From assembly GCF_024580955.1 (NCBI RefSeq), contig NZ_JANIKD010000002.1, positions 124,001 through 188,000 on the forward strand: a DNA stretch of 64,000 nt, given 5' to 3'. The notes beneath the pieces were generated by a model, which saw nothing but the letters and a program-made list of their open reading frames with translations, was not told where the DNA came from and did not search any database. The stretch's first letter is position 1, and each line of letters opens with the position of its first letter. This document shows positions 39,378-49,484 of the stretch, one piece after another. The translations under genes were made by a program, and so were the position numbers. The DNA comes from Corynebacterium sp. 122RC1. Its GTDB lineage: Bacteria > Actinomycetota > Actinomycetes > Mycobacteriales > Mycobacteriaceae.

Positions 39378-40625
39378 GTGGCTTTCAACCACATTCAGAA
39401 GACCATCGCGGTCCTCGCAGCAGCCTCCCTGGGCCTCGTTGCTTGCTCCTCCGATTCCTCATCTTCTAGCTCCTCCGAGGGCGCATCCTCTGGCGACACC
39501 ACCAACGTGACCCTCACCGTGTGGTCCTCTCAGGAAGATCAGACCAACGATGACGCATGGCTGCAGACCATGCAGGCTCAGTTCGCTGAGGCTCACCCTG
39601 AGTACAACATCACCTGGGAAAACGCAGTGGTTTCCGCAGCAGACGCCGGCACCACCGTGAATCAGGACCCATCCGCAGCAGCAGACGTTTACGTCTTTGC
39701 AAACGACCAGCTCGGTGCCCTGCTCGAGGCAGGCGCAATCGGCCAGCTCTCCGACTCCGGCGCAGCTCAGCTCTCCGAGCAGGCAGCAGACACCATGGCT
39801 GCTTCCGTGACTGGCCAGGATGGCGCAGCTTACGGCCTGCCAATTGAGCCAAACACCTGGTTCATGTACTACGACACCTCCGCACTCACTGCTGAGGACG
39901 TGACCAACCTGGACACCATGCTGGAGAAGGCACGCGTTTCCTTCCCACTGTCCAACTCCTGGTACTTCCCAGCCTTCTACGCTGGCGCTGGCGCAACCTT
40001 CTTCGGTGAGGACGGCCTGGATGAGGCAGCCGGCATCGATCTCGGCGACCGCGCTGCAGAGGTCACCCAGTACCTCGCAGAGCTGTCAGCGAACCCGAAC
40101 TTCATCAACGATGTTGACGGCTCCGGCGTTGGCGGCCTGCAGAATGGCTCCGTGGACGTAGTGTTCTCCGGCTCCTGGGATGCAGCAAAGATCGAGGAGA
40201 TCCTCGGCGAGAACTACGGCGTTGCCACCCTGCCAACCTTTACCCTCGGCGGCGAGCAGATCCAGATGAAGGCCTTCTCCGGCTCCAAGGCCGTGGCCTA
40301 CAACCCGAACTCCGCTGACACCCGCGCAGCCGCAGAGTTCGCAGCCTTCCTCGCAAGCGCTGACTCCCAGAAGGTGCACTACGAGAAGAACGGTGTGATC
40401 CCATCCGATCAGACCCTCGCTACCGACGCCACCATCTCTGAGAACCCCGTTGCAACCGCCCTGCTGACCACCGTGGACTCCAACTCCATCCTGCAGCCAA
40501 CCGTGAAGTCCATGTCTGACTTCTGGGATCCTGCAGAGAACTTCGGTAAGGCTATTGCCAACCGCGACGTCACTCCAGAGAACGCCGCTGCTCAGACCGA
40601 GGCTTTTGTCTCCCAGTTGCAGTAA
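39378..40625 (+). CDS. musE: maltose/maltodextrin-binding lipoprotein MusE
   Basis: 415 residues. A signal peptide with lipobox LVAC is followed by a Ser-rich linker and a family 1 solute-binding domain (TLTVWSSQEDQTND, YGLPIEPNTWFMYYD). With the two permease genes next to it, the match is to the corynebacterial Mus maltose importer. Codon use is strongly biased, which suggests high expression. Starts at GTG after GAGATAGG. Confidence 0.82.
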   Translation: MAFNHIQKTIAVLAAASLGLVACSSDSSSSSSSEGASSGDTTNVTLTVWSSQEDQTNDDAWLQTMQAQFAEAHPEYNITWENAVVSAADAGTTVNQDPSAAADVYVFANDQLGALLEAGAIGQLSDSGAAQLSEQAADTMAASVTGQDGAAYGLPIEPNTWFMYYDTSALTAEDVTNLDTMLEKARVSFPLSNSWYFPAFYAGAGATFFGEDGLDEAAGIDLGDRAAEVTQYLAELSANPNFINDVDGSGVGGLQNGSVDVVFSGSWDAAKIEEILGENYGVATLPTFTLGGEQIQMKAFSGSKAVAYNPNSADTRAAAEFAAFLASADSQKVHYEKNGVIPSDQTLATDATISENPVATALLTTVDSNSILQPTVKSMSDFWDPAENFGKAIANRDVTPENAAAQTEAFVSQLQ

Positions 40626-40670
40626 GCTGCGCTTCGAATCCATAGCATTACGCTAATGCTTTCAACCATC

Positions 40671-40693
40671 GGGCCCAGCACCTTGCTGGGCCC
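40671..40693 (+). terminator. intercistronic hairpin between musE and musF
   Basis: GGGCCCAGCA (40671-40680) pairs with TGCTGGGCCC (40684-40693), followed by TTTG. It probably acts as a partial terminator or 3' stabiliser that makes musE mRNA more abundant than musFG. Confidence 0.75.
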
Positions 40694-40756
40694 TTTGTAT
40701 GGCCTACACGGCCAGCCGCGTAGGCGGTTGGCAATAGTTGAAAGGACATCGGACTC

Positions 40757-42172
40757 ATGACCCAAGGAGTCCTCGCAACGGCTGGGGCGCAACCCAAGCC
40801 CGCGAAACCAAAGCACACCCGCAAACGAGAAGACCCACCGAGCCCCTACGCAACTGGGACTGCTTGGAAACACGGCGACGCTCTCACCAAGGCCTCCCTT
40901 CTGGTGTTCGGCCTCGGCAACCTCGCCCGCAAGCAGGTAGTAAAGGGAATCGCCTTCCTCGCCATTGAAATCGCCTTCCTGGCGTACCTGTTCACCACTG
41001 GGTTCAGCGCACTCGCTGAGCTGCCGGGCCTCGGCACCGGTGAGCAGAAGCGCGTGCAGGTAGATGGCTTCTGGGTCTATGAAAACTCCGAACCCTCAGT
41101 AGTGCTCCTCCTGGAAGGCGTGGCAACCGTTTTCCTCATCATCGTCTTCCTGTGGTTTGCTACCATCGCTCTGCGCAGCGCCTACAAAGCACAGGTGTTC
41201 CAGCAGGAGCAGGGGCGCGCACGCACCCTCAAGGAAGATCTCCATGCGCTGACCGACGAAGACGCGCCCACGTTGCTCATGACCCTGCCCACCGTCGGCA
41301 TCCTGGCGTTCACGGTGCTGCCACTGATCTTTATGATCGCCATGGCGTTCACCAGCTACGATTCCGGCCACGTGACCAAGTTCGACTGGGTTGGCCTGGA
41401 CAACTTTGTCACCGTGCTCTCCAACAGCGGCGGCACTGTGAACCTCAATCTCTTCGTTGAGGTGCTGATCTGGACCCTGGTCTGGGCATTCTTTGCCACA
41501 TTCCTGAACTACTTCGCCGGAATGTTCTTGGCAATGCTCATCAACCGCAACGGTACCCGCGGAAAAGGCTTCTGGCGCGCAATCTTCTCTCTGTCCGTTG
41601 CTGTGCCACAGTTCGTGACGCTCCTGGTCATGCGTTCCATGCTGCAGCCAGAAGGCATCATCAACCGCATGCTGCTGGACTGGGGCTGGATCGACTCCGG
41701 GCTGCCATTCTTTACCGACGCTACCTGGGCGCGCGTGACCGTGATCCTCATCAACCTGTGGATTGGTATTCCGTACACCATCATGCAGGTCACCGGTATT
41801 CTCCAGAATATCCCAGCGGAATTGTACGAGGCCGCCCGCCTTGATGGTGCTTCCTGGTGGCAGATCTACCGCAACATCACGCTGCCGTACATGCTGTTTG
41901 TGATGACCCCGTACCTGATCACCACGTTCACCGCGAACGTGAACAACTTCAACGTTATCTACCTGCTCTCTGGCGGTGACCCAACACCTGTTGGCGCCTC
42001 CGCGGGTAAGACTGACTTGCTGATTACCTGGCTCTACAAGCTCACTGTGGACCGCGGTGACTACAACGTCGGTGCCGTGATCGGTATCTTGACGTTCATC
42101 GTGCTCGCCAGCGTGGCGCTGGTGACCTACCGCCGTTCGGGCTCGTACCGCAATGAGGAAGGATTCCAGTGA
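40757..42172 (+). CDS. musF: maltose ABC transporter permease MusF
   Basis: 471 residues, a MalF-type permease with extra N-terminal membrane segments (about 45-80 and 115-150) before the transport domain. The EAA loop is LYEAARLDGASWWQIY. Ribosome binding site GAAAGGA precedes the ATG. Overlaps musG by four bases. Confidence 0.85.
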   Translation: MTQGVLATAGAQPKPAKPKHTRKREDPPSPYATGTAWKHGDALTKASLLVFGLGNLARKQVVKGIAFLAIEIAFLAYLFTTGFSALAELPGLGTGEQKRVQVDGFWVYENSEPSVVLLLEGVATVFLIIVFLWFATIALRSAYKAQVFQQEQGRARTLKEDLHALTDEDAPTLLMTLPTVGILAFTVLPLIFMIAMAFTSYDSGHVTKFDWVGLDNFVTVLSNSGGTVNLNLFVEVLIWTLVWAFFATFLNYFAGMFLAMLINRNGTRGKGFWRAIFSLSVAVPQFVTLLVMRSMLQPEGIINRMLLDWGWIDSGLPFFTDATWARVTVILINLWIGIPYTIMQVTGILQNIPAELYEAARLDGASWWQIYRNITLPYMLFVMTPYLITTFTANVNNFNVIYLLSGGDPTPVGASAGKTDLLITWLYKLTVDRGDYNVGAVIGILTFIVLASVALVTYRRSGSYRNEEGFQ

Positions 42173-43044
42173 TGGCTCAAAAGCAAAAGGTGCACAGCCA
42201 GCGCCGCGCCAACGCGATCACCAACGCGGTGGTCCACATCTTCCTGGCTGTACTCGCCATCCTTTGGGTGGTGCCAATCGTGTGGGTGTTCGCGGAGAGC
42301 TTCAACAAGAACACCGCGCCATACACCTCCACGTTCTTCCCCACTGAGTGGACGTTCGACAACTACATTGCGCTATTCACCGAACGCGCCGTGTTGAACT
42401 TCCCGAAGATGTTCCTCAACACCTTCATCATCGCCTGCTTCACCTGCGTGATCTCGGTGATCTTCGTGCTGATCGTCTCCTACTCGCTCAGCCGCCTGCG
42501 CTTCCGTTTCCGCAAGGTCTACATGAACATTGCGCTGATCCTGGGCATGTTCCCCTCGATCATGGCTGTGGTGGCAATCTACTTCATCCTCAAGGCACTT
42601 GGTCTCACCCAGGGCTGGACCACAAACCTGGCGCTGATCATCGTGTACTCGGCCGGCACCGGCATGGGTTTCTACGTGATGAAGGGCTTCATGGACACCA
42701 TCCCCATCTCCCTTGATGAGGCTGCGTTGTTGGACGGCTGCACCCGTTGGCAGGTGTTCCGCCTGATCATCCTGCCGATCTGTAAGCCAATGATCGTCTA
42801 CCAGGCAATCGTGGGCTTCCTGATCCCTTGGCTGGACTTCGTGCTGGCAAAGGCAATCGCCCGGACCCAGGAAAACTACACGGTGGCCCTGGGCCTGTGG
42901 AAGATGCTGGAGAAGGAATACATCTATGACTGGTTCGCACGCTTCGCTGCCGGCGCCGTGTGCGTCTCCATCCCAATCGCCCTGCTGTTCATCGTGATGC
43001 AGCGCTACTACCAGGATTCTATGTCCGGTTCCGTGAAGGGCTAA
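42169..43044 (+). CDS. musG: maltose ABC transporter permease MusG
   Basis: 291 residues, a MalG-type permease with six predicted membrane segments and EAA loop SLDEAALLDGCTRWQVF. Start overlaps the musF stop, so the two are made together. A hairpin follows before musI. Confidence 0.86.
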   Translation: MMAQKQKVHSQRRANAITNAVVHIFLAVLAILWVVPIVWVFAESFNKNTAPYTSTFFPTEWTFDNYIALFTERAVLNFPKMFLNTFIIACFTCVISVIFVLIVSYSLSRLRFRFRKVYMNIALILGMFPSIMAVVAIYFILKALGLTQGWTTNLALIIVYSAGTGMGFYVMKGFMDTIPISLDEAALLDGCTRWQVFRLIILPICKPMIVYQAIVGFLIPWLDFVLAKAIARTQENYTVALGLWKMLEKEYIYDWFARFAAGAVCVSIPIALLFIVMQRYYQDSMSGSVKG

Positions 43045-43059
43045 GCTCCACAAATCCCG

Positions 43060-43096
43060 CGCCCGCGTCTCCTTATCCATACGGGGAGCGCGGGCG
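43060..43096 (+). terminator. hairpin after musG
   Basis: CGCCCGCG pairs with CGCGGGCG, extended by CTCC/GGAG with one bulged base. Only a weak T-run follows, so read-through into musI is likely. Confidence 0.6.
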
Positions 43097-43136
43097 TTCT
43101 CGATTCACCCTCACTTGGGATAGCCTGGAACACACT

Positions 43137-43877
43137 ATGACTGCGAAACACCCGAACCCGCCCCTCAAGGGACTGAGCGTTAGTACCTTGCTGGTGATAG
43201 CCGCCGTGCTCACCGCCGCGGGAATGGCCTCTACGCTAATCGCACCACCTGGGCAAGATTTCTCCACGATGGGCAACGCCCAGCTCACTGCCGCGGTGAT
43301 CCTGGAGCTCGCCTCATGGGCAGCTTTACCGGTGTTCACCTGGGTGCTGGTGTTGGTTCTGCGCCGCGGCGTGAACCCGTGGCGTGTCACCGGAACGCTG
43401 CTCGGGTTGGCGATTCTCAGCGAGCCGTTCTATGACCAAGTGAACCAAGGGAAGTGGTTTGCCCTGGAGGCGCAGTCGCCCGTATGGGGATTCCTCCTGG
43501 CGATGCTCCTCTGGGCGATCCTGCGCAGCACCCGCAACAGTTCTCGGATGGCCCGCGCGGTGATCGTCGGCACCGTATTCCTGGCAACGATAATCTGGGC
43601 GATCCTCATGAACGTTGGCACCCGCTTTGGCTTCCTCTCCTTAGGGGTGCTGATCCTGGTGTTTTTCCTGGTGTTCGCTACGCTGTGGACCAACGAGAAC
43701 GCCGCCATGCTCACCGCCGGCGGGCTAGGCGCGATGATGCTGCTCATGCCGGGCCTTGGCGTGGTGCTGCTGCACTATCGAAAGCCCCTCGACGACGCCT
43801 CGTGGGCCCTGCCCAAACAAATCTGGCTCTGGGCCTATCCGGTGGCGTTGGGGATCACGGCGTTGGTGTCACCGTAA
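43137..43877 (+). CDS. musI: MusI-like integral membrane protein
   Basis: 246 residues from ATG 43137, with about six to seven membrane segments and short loops. It contains no recognised catalytic motif. In C. glutamicum a membrane protein of this kind encoded by the mus cluster, MusI, is required for maltose uptake; position and topology support the same role here. An in-frame open stretch upstream starts inside musG and is rejected. Its 3' end overlaps the convergent FdhD-like gene by 43 bases. Confidence 0.65.
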   Translation: MTAKHPNPPLKGLSVSTLLVIAAVLTAAGMASTLIAPPGQDFSTMGNAQLTAAVILELASWAALPVFTWVLVLVLRRGVNPWRVTGTLLGLAILSEPFYDQVNQGKWFALEAQSPVWGFLLAMLLWAILRSTRNSSRMARAVIVGTVFLATIIWAILMNVGTRFGFLSLGVLILVFFLVFATLWTNENAAMLTAGGLGAMMLLMPGLGVVLLHYRKPLDDASWALPKQIWLWAYPVALGITALVSP

Positions 43878-44542
43878 ACGGTCCAGGGGGCTGGGGCGGA
43901 GGATGGGGAGGTGGCGATGCCCACCGCGTGATCCGCCGCGAGCTGCGCCGCCGCCGCGGTGGGTGGGGCAGGGGAGAGCACTACTTTGGGTGCCCCGTGC
44001 GCCACAATCCTCCTCATGAGCTCACGGTCCACCGGAGCGTTCAGCGCGATGATCGGCGCCGGGGCGAGCTCGCGCAGGCCGGCGGCCTTGTCCAGGGCAT
44101 TGCTCATGCTCACGCACCCCACAGCGGCAACCGCACGCTCAAGGTCGATTCCCGCCGCGCAGTATGGGGCCTTGGCTGAGCCTGCTGCCTTGCTGAACTG
44201 CTGCCAGGCGTCGTCAAGCTGCGACACCTCAAGCGGTGTCCATGAGGGGGAGAGGGGTTCGCGGGGCGCGCCCAGCGTGAGATCCAGCAGGTTGTAGGGA
44301 TTCACTCCGGCCACAGCGCCGCTGCAATAGCAGGCCTCCAGCACCTCGGCGGTGATGCCGCTGGCCGCCAGGAAGCCCCTGGCTAGGGCGATGTCCTGGC
44401 CGGGGATGCGCCAGAGGTTGGCCACCTCGCGCTGGTCGACGCGGATGGTGAGGGGTTCTTCGCCCGTGAGCCGGCGCGGGCGCACCGACACCTCCCCCTC
44501 ATGAACAATCGCGGCGGGGCAGGGGATGAATTTTCTGCTCAT
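43835..44542 (-). CDS. FdhD-like protein lacking the CxxC motif
   Basis: 235 residues, about 40 shorter than typical FdhD, the sulfurtransferase that activates formate dehydrogenase. It keeps RRLTGEEPLTIRV, CYCSGAVAGVNPYNLLDLTL and NALDKAAGL. However, the segment that should carry SSCGVCG, with the sulfur-carrying cysteines, is missing, and the usual DVGRHN reads VSMSN. It is either a decayed copy or a repurposed paralog. It shares an ATGA overlap with the DUF4032 gene upstream. No formate dehydrogenase gene is nearby. Confidence 0.65.
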   Translation of the reverse strand: MSRKFIPCPAAIVHEGEVSVRPRRLTGEEPLTIRVDQREVANLWRIPGQDIALARGFLAASGITAEVLEACYCSGAVAGVNPYNLLDLTLGAPREPLSPSWTPLEVSQLDDAWQQFSKAAGSAKAPYCAAGIDLERAVAAVGCVSMSNALDKAAGLRELAPAPIIALNAPVDRELMRRIVAHGAPKVVLSPAPPTAAAAQLAADHAVGIATSPSSAPAPWTVYGDTNAVIPNATG

Positions 44543-45780
44543 GAGGGGTCGGCTTCGGTTTCGGCGTCATCATCATCGAGCAACACCGCCTCATTGCGCC
44601 GCTGCGGCATGATTGTGTCAATGTAGTGGCGGGCGGCGTCCATGAGGGGGACTTCGGCGCCGGCAGCTTCGGAGAGGTACCACTGGTGCTCCACGATCTC
44701 GTGGAAGGTTTGGGCGGGGGAGAGTTTCTGGGAGGCGTCGGTGGGCAGGAGGGCGAGCACGGGTTCGTAGATTTCGGCGAGCCAGTTGTGCGCCACCTGG
44801 GGGTCCACCTCCACTGAGCGCATTGCGGCGTAGGAGGCGATGAGGTTGAGGATGCGGCGGGCCTGGCGCTCCTCCAAGTCCATGCCGGTGAGTCGCATGA
44901 GGGCTCGGTTGTGGTGGCCGGCGTCCACCACGCGGGGGCGGATGCGTAGGGAGTGTTCGTCGCCGGCAATTTTGAGCTCGCCGACGTCGAACCCCAGGGA
45001 GTTGAGGCGCTCGATGCGCTGCTGAACCCGCCATGGCTCGGCGGGGTCCACTGCCTCTTCTGCGGTGAGCTCGCGCCACAGGAGTTCGTATTTTTCCACG
45101 ATGTGATTGCCCACGGCGATGGTGTCCACTTCAGGCTCCATGAGGCCGCCTGCCTGGAGGTCCATGAGCTCGCCGATGATGTTTACGCGGGCGATTTCTA
45201 CGTCGTAGAGGCGGCGCTGCTCGGAGAGCTCGGGCTGGAGTTCACCGGTTTCGGCGTCCACGAGGTAGCCGGAGAAGGAGTCGGCGTCGCGGCGAAACAG
45301 TGTGTTGGAAAGGGAGACGTCACCCCAGAAGAAGTTGAGCAGGTGCATGCGCACGAGCAGCACGGCGAGGGAGTCGATCAACCTGCTTGCGGTTTCTGGG
45401 CGCATGGCTTGGGAGAACACTGCACGGTAGGGCAATGAGTATTCCAGGTGTTCGGTGACGAGTGCCGCGGTGAGTTCCTCGCCGTGTTCATCCTCGCGGC
45501 CCGTGATCACCGCGATCGGCTTCACGCAGGGCGCACCCAGCCGGCCGAGCTGCTGGAGCATCCGGAATTCGTGGTGGGCCACCTTCTGGCCGATCTCCTT
45601 GATGGCGATCACATGCCCGTTGATGCGCACAAAACGCACCTCGTGGCGGGAAATACCGCGCGGCAGCGCCGCGATGAGGTCCTGCGGCCAGTCCACCAGG
45701 GGCAAATGCCAGGGGAGCTGGAGCAGCGAGTACGCAAACGTGGAGTTGGCAATACTCATCGATGGGTTGCTGGCGGGCAT
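44539..45780 (-). CDS. DUF4032 kinase-like protein
   Basis: 413 residues. The N-terminal part resembles a lipopolysaccharide-kinase/protein-kinase fold: VAIKEIG-like VIAIKEIGQ, catalytic-loop-like WGDVSLSNTLF and a DFG-like YLVDAETGE. The DUF4032 region follows, and the C-terminus is acidic (LDDDDAETEADPS). Conserved in actinobacteria, function unknown. Coupled by ATGA to the FdhD-like gene. Confidence 0.72.
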   Translation of the reverse strand: MPASNPSMSIANSTFAYSLLQLPWHLPLVDWPQDLIAALPRGISRHEVRFVRINGHVIAIKEIGQKVAHHEFRMLQQLGRLGAPCVKPIAVITGREDEHGEELTAALVTEHLEYSLPYRAVFSQAMRPETASRLIDSLAVLLVRMHLLNFFWGDVSLSNTLFRRDADSFSGYLVDAETGELQPELSEQRRLYDVEIARVNIIGELMDLQAGGLMEPEVDTIAVGNHIVEKYELLWRELTAEEAVDPAEPWRVQQRIERLNSLGFDVGELKIAGDEHSLRIRPRVVDAGHHNRALMRLTGMDLEERQARRILNLIASYAAMRSVEVDPQVAHNWLAEIYEPVLALLPTDASQKLSPAQTFHEIVEHQWYLSEAAGAEVPLMDAARHYIDTIMPQRRNEAVLLDDDDAETEADPS

Positions 45781-45864
45781 GGTGGACCTTTCAACGGCGG
45801 GAAGTGAGGAAAACAGGGAAGCTCACAGAGATGTGGGAGAAGTGGGAGATGTGGAAAAGCGAAA

Positions 45865-45887
45865 GCGGCACCCCAACGAGGTGCCGC
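45865..45887 (-). terminator. terminator of musK
   Basis: GCGGCACC (45865-45872) pairs with GGTGCCGC (45880-45887). On the - strand it is followed by TTTCGCTTTTC. It lies 35 bases after the musK stop. Confidence 0.8.
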
Positions 45888-45921
45888 CTAGTAATCCACT
45901 GCTCTCTTTGAGGCGCAAGCC

Positions 45922-47058
45922 TTATTCAGGCAGGCGCGCTCCGGTGGCCTTGGAGAAGTTGTGCTGCGCACCTGGGCGGATTCGCACGTGGACTACGGAG
46001 CCAATTGGTGGCGCAGAGTGCGGCGCGGTGCGCACGATGATCTGACCAGTTGGGGTGTCGTCCGGGTTTGCGTCGGTACCGGAGCTGAGCTCCCCGCCGC
46101 CTTCCAGGGTGCCGTACATGAAGGCGTCAGAACCGAGTTCCTCCACCAAGGTGAGGCGCACTGGAATGGTGTCTGGCTCGTGCTCGGAGACGACCTCCAG
46201 GGCCTCGGGGCGGAAGCCGATCACGATCTGGCCGTTGTCGGCCGGCGTGAGGGCCTCGATGGTGGCGCGGGAAAGCGGCACGGAGGCGGCTCCGAGGGTG
46301 GCGTGCTCGCCCTGGACCTGGAAGGTGCCCAGGTTCATGGCTGGGGAGCCGATGAAGCCGGCAACGAACTCGTTGGCTGGGTGATCGTAGAGCTCACGCG
46401 GGGTGCCCACCTGCTGCAGTACGCCGGCCTTGAGCACGGCGATGCGGTCGCCCATAGTGAGGGCCTCGGTTTGGTCGTGGGTCACGTACAAGGTGGTCAC
46501 GCCGAGTTCGCGCTGCAGCGCGGCGATCTGGGTGCGGGTCTGCACACGGAGTTTCGCGTCCAGGTTGGAAAGTGGCTCGTCCATGAGGAAGACCTCTGGC
46601 TTGCGCACGATCGCGCGGCCCATGGCAACGCGCTGACGCTGACCACCGGACAGTGCCTTTGGCTTGCGGTCCAGGTATTCGGTGAGGTCAAGAGTGCGCG
46701 CAGCTTCCTCCACGCGGCGGTTGATCTCGTCTTTGGGGCGGCCGTCGATCTTGAGGGCAAAGCCCATGTTTTCCCGCACGGTCATGTGTGGGTACAGGGC
46801 GTAGTTCTGGAAGACCATTGCGATGTCGCGGTCTTTGGGTGGCATGTCGGTGACGTCGCGGTCACCAATGTGGATGCTTCCGGAGTTCACTTCCTCCAGT
46901 CCCGCGAGCATGCGCAGGGTGGTGGACTTACCGCAACCGGAGGGGCCAACGAGGACGAGGAACTCGCCGTCAGCAATCTCCAGGTTGAACTGGTCTACGG
47001 AAGGCTTCTCAGCACCTGGGTAGATGCGGGTTGCGTGGTCAAAAACGACCTTGGCCAT
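45922..47058 (-). CDS. musK: sugar ABC transporter ATPase MusK/MsiK
   Basis: 378 residues, MalK class. Walker A (GPSGCGKST), signature ([14 protein letters not shown]), Walker B ([14 protein letters not shown]) and H-loop (YVTHDQ) are intact, with the C-terminal regulatory domain present. It is the likely energy source for MusEFG, which lack an ATPase in their own operon. Such ATPases may also serve other sugar importers. A CCGGCA-N6-TGCCGG palindrome lies 25 bases upstream of its start. Confidence 0.85.
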   Translation of the reverse strand: MAKVVFDHATRIYPGAEKPSVDQFNLEIADGEFLVLVGPSGCGKSTTLRMLAGLEEVNSGSIHIGDRDVTDMPPKDRDIAMVFQNYALYPHMTVRENMGFALKIDGRPKDEINRRVEEAARTLDLTEYLDRKPKALSGGQRQRVAMGRAIVRKPEVFLMDEPLSNLDAKLRVQTRTQIAALQRELGVTTLYVTHDQTEALTMGDRIAVLKAGVLQQVGTPRELYDHPANEFVAGFIGSPAMNLGTFQVQGEHATLGAASVPLSRATIEALTPADNGQIVIGFRPEALEVVSEHEPDTIPVRLTLVEELGSDAFMYGTLEGGGELSSGTDANPDDTPTGQIIVRTAPHSAPPIGSVVHVRIRPGAQHNFSKATGARLPE

Positions 47059-47082
47059 CGAAGGCCCCTTTCAGTATCTTTA

Positions 47083-47100
47083 CCGGCAGGTACGTGCCGG
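47083..47100. promoter_or_regulatory. palindrome upstream of musK
   Basis: CCGGCA-GGTACG-TGCCGG, an 18-base inverted repeat, lies between the musK start and its probable promoter. It may be an operator or an RNA hairpin in the leader. The remaining gap to secY (about 370 bases) contains TAAAGT and TAGGGT at about 47354-47366 as possible secY -10 elements. Confidence 0.4.
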
Positions 47101-47466
47101 ACGATCCGTTGTAAAGACTGTATAAAGACGTAGCGCCGCCAATCTTAGTTGGTTCACAATCATGGGGCAAATGTGAGCTCTGTCATCTTCACCGGCATCA
47201 TGGTTGGGATCTGCAGTTCCGACGCGCCCAAGGCTCCACGGATTAAGGCGGACAGGGGGACGTCGGAACGCTTCACGTTCCTGAGGCGGACCTGTTCCCC
47301 TTGCGCGGTGCTGCAACTCACGGTGAGGTGTGCGGAGGTCCGGGCGAGGTGCTAAAGTACTAGGGTCTATCCTGCACGCGGTTCCGTATGGCCGCATGTG
47401 GGTAATAAAATCCTAAGAACTACACCTTTCCTCCGCGTGCTTTGGGTGGGGGAGCCAGGAGGCCCA

Positions 47467-48789
47467 GTGTCCGCAATCGTGCAGGCATTTAAGGACGTTG
47501 ATCTGCGCAAGAAGATCCTCATCTCCCTCGCGCTGATCATTTTGTACCGAGTCGGTGCGCAGATTCCTTCCCCGGGAGTGGATTACGCATCCATCTCTGG
47601 GCGAATTCGCGAACTCACCTCGGACTCGTCCAGCGTTTACTCGCTGATCAACCTGTTCTCCGGCGGAGCGCTGCTGCAGCTTTCCATCTTCGCCATCGGC
47701 GTGATGCCGTACATTACGGCGTCCATCATTGTGCAATTGCTCACCGTGGTGATCCCCAAGTTTGAGGAATTGAAGAAGGAAGGCCAGTCCGGCCAGGCCA
47801 AGATGGACCAGTACACGCGCTACCTCACCTTGGGTCTTGCGCTGCTGCAGTCCGCGGGCATCGTGGCGCTGGCTGACCGCGAGCAGCTCCTGGGCACTGG
47901 CATACCGGTGCTGGTGGAGGACCGTTCTCTGTGGGACCTTGTGCTGCTGGTGATGGTGATGACCTCCGGCGCGATCCTGGTGATGTGGCTCGGCGAGATC
48001 ATCACCGAGCGCGGCGTGGGCAACGGTATGTCTCTGCTGATCTTCGCCGGCATTGCTACCCGCCTGCCGTCCGATGGTATGAACATCCTCTCCTCCTCCG
48101 GCGGCGTGGTGTTTGCTGCCGTGCTGATCGCCGTGATCATCCTGGTGGTCGGTGTGGTGTTCGTTGAGCAGGGCCAGCGCCGCATCCCGGTGCAGTACGC
48201 AAAGCGCATGGTGGGCCGCCGCCAGTACGGTGGCTCCTCTACCTACCTGCCGCTGAAGGTGAACCAGGCTGGCGTGATCCCCGTGATCTTTGCGTCCTCC
48301 CTGATCTACATGCCAATCCTGATCACCCAGATCATCACCTCCAACTCCCTGGAGGTGCCGGACAACTGGTGGCAGCGCAACGTGATTCAGTACCTCATGG
48401 CGCCGAGCTCCTGGCAGTACATCCTGCTGTACTTCGTGCTCATTATCTTCTTCTCCTACTTCTACGTTTCCGTGCAGTACGACCCCAACGAGCAAGCGGA
48501 AAACATGAAGAAGTACGGCGGCTTCATCCCTGGCATCCGTCCGGGCCGCCCAACCGCGGAGTACTTGGGTTATGTGATGAACCGCCTCCTGTTCGTGGGT
48601 GCCCTGTACTTGGGAATCATCGCAGTTCTGCCCAACATTGCGCTTGATTTGGGGGTAGGTTCCAGTGCGGCGGGGGCAACCCCGTTCGGTGGTACGGCTA
48701 TTCTGATTATGGTCTCGGTGGCACTGACCACCGTGAAACAAATTGAAAGCCAGCTTCTCCAAAGCAACTATGAAGGACTTCTGAAATGA
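47467..48789 (+). CDS. secY: preprotein translocase subunit SecY
   Basis: 440 residues from GTG 47467, which follows AGGAGG and gives the usual N-terminus [18 protein letters not shown] longer frame from 47398 lacks homology. SecY forms the protein-conducting channel with ten membrane segments; the plug-region [18 protein letters not shown] is present. Its stop overlaps the adk start (ATGA). Confidence 0.95.
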   Translation: MSAIVQAFKDVDLRKKILISLALIILYRVGAQIPSPGVDYASISGRIRELTSDSSSVYSLINLFSGGALLQLSIFAIGVMPYITASIIVQLLTVVIPKFEELKKEGQSGQAKMDQYTRYLTLGLALLQSAGIVALADREQLLGTGIPVLVEDRSLWDLVLLVMVMTSGAILVMWLGEIITERGVGNGMSLLIFAGIATRLPSDGMNILSSSGGVVFAAVLIAVIILVVGVVFVEQGQRRIPVQYAKRMVGRRQYGGSSTYLPLKVNQAGVIPVIFASSLIYMPILITQIITSNSLEVPDNWWQRNVIQYLMAPSSWQYILLYFVLIIFFSYFYVSVQYDPNEQAENMKKYGGFIPGIRPGRPTAEYLGYVMNRLLFVGALYLGIIAVLPNIALDLGVGSSAAGATPFGGTAILIMVSVALTTVKQIESQLLQSNYEGLLK

Positions 48790-49331
48790 GACTCGTACTC
48801 CTCGGCCCTCCGGGCGCAGGCAAAGGCACCCAGGCGGCTATCCTGACCGAAAAGCTCGGTGTGCCACACATCTCCACCGGTGACCTGTTCCGCGCCAACA
48901 TTGGCGAAGGCACGGCGCTGGGCAAGGAGGCCAAGGAGTACATGGACGCCGGCAAGCTGGTGCCTACCGACGTCACCGCCCGGATGGTCAAGGCCCGTTT
49001 GGAAGAAGCAGACGCAAAGGACGGCTTCCTCCTGGACGGCTTCCCACGCACCGTCGAACAGGCAGAGATTCTTGAGGGTTTTCTTGAGGAGTTCGGCACT
49101 AAGCTCGACGCTGTAGTGAACTACCAGGTGTCCGAGGATGTGGTGGTGGAGCGCATGCTCGCCCGCGGCCGCGCCGACGACAACGAAGCCACCATCCGCA
49201 CTCGCCTTCAGGTGTACCGCGACGAAACCGCGCCCCTGATCGAGCACTACGGTGACCAGATTGTGAGCATCACCGCAGAGGGCACCGTTGAGGAAATCAA
49301 CGCCCGCACCCTTGAGGCGCTCGGCCGCTAA
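48786..49331 (+). CDS. adk: adenylate kinase
   Basis: 181 residues. It interconverts AMP, ADP and ATP. P-loop [13 protein letters not shown]-binding ISTGDLFR and DGFPRT are present. This is the short form without the extended LID insertion, usual in actinobacteria. Coupled to secY. Confidence 0.96.
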   Translation: MRLVLLGPPGAGKGTQAAILTEKLGVPHISTGDLFRANIGEGTALGKEAKEYMDAGKLVPTDVTARMVKARLEEADAKDGFLLDGFPRTVEQAEILEGFLEEFGTKLDAVVNYQVSEDVVVERMLARGRADDNEATIRTRLQVYRDETAPLIEHYGDQIVSITAEGTVEEINARTLEALGR

Positions 49332-49352
49332 GTAGGGTTATTGCCAGAAGCT

Positions 49353-49380
49353 ATCGCACCGGTTTGTGCCGGTGCGATTT
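49353..49380 (+). terminator. hairpin after adk
   Basis: ATCGCACCGG (49353-49362) pairs with CCGGTGCGAT (49369-49378), followed by TT. Likely ends secY-adk. Confidence 0.75.
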
Positions 49381-49484
49381 GCGTTGTGGGGGCCAGGCAT
49401 GTGGTGCCCTAAAGATGGTGGCCAAGAATAAAACACGATGCACTAGAGGTGCACAGAAAGACAAGAAGTAGAGGAAGTTTTCTC

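Noticed and set aside
42960..43136. N-terminal extension of musI starting inside musG
   Set aside because: It overlaps musG and crosses the musG hairpin; the membrane protein begins naturally at 43137.
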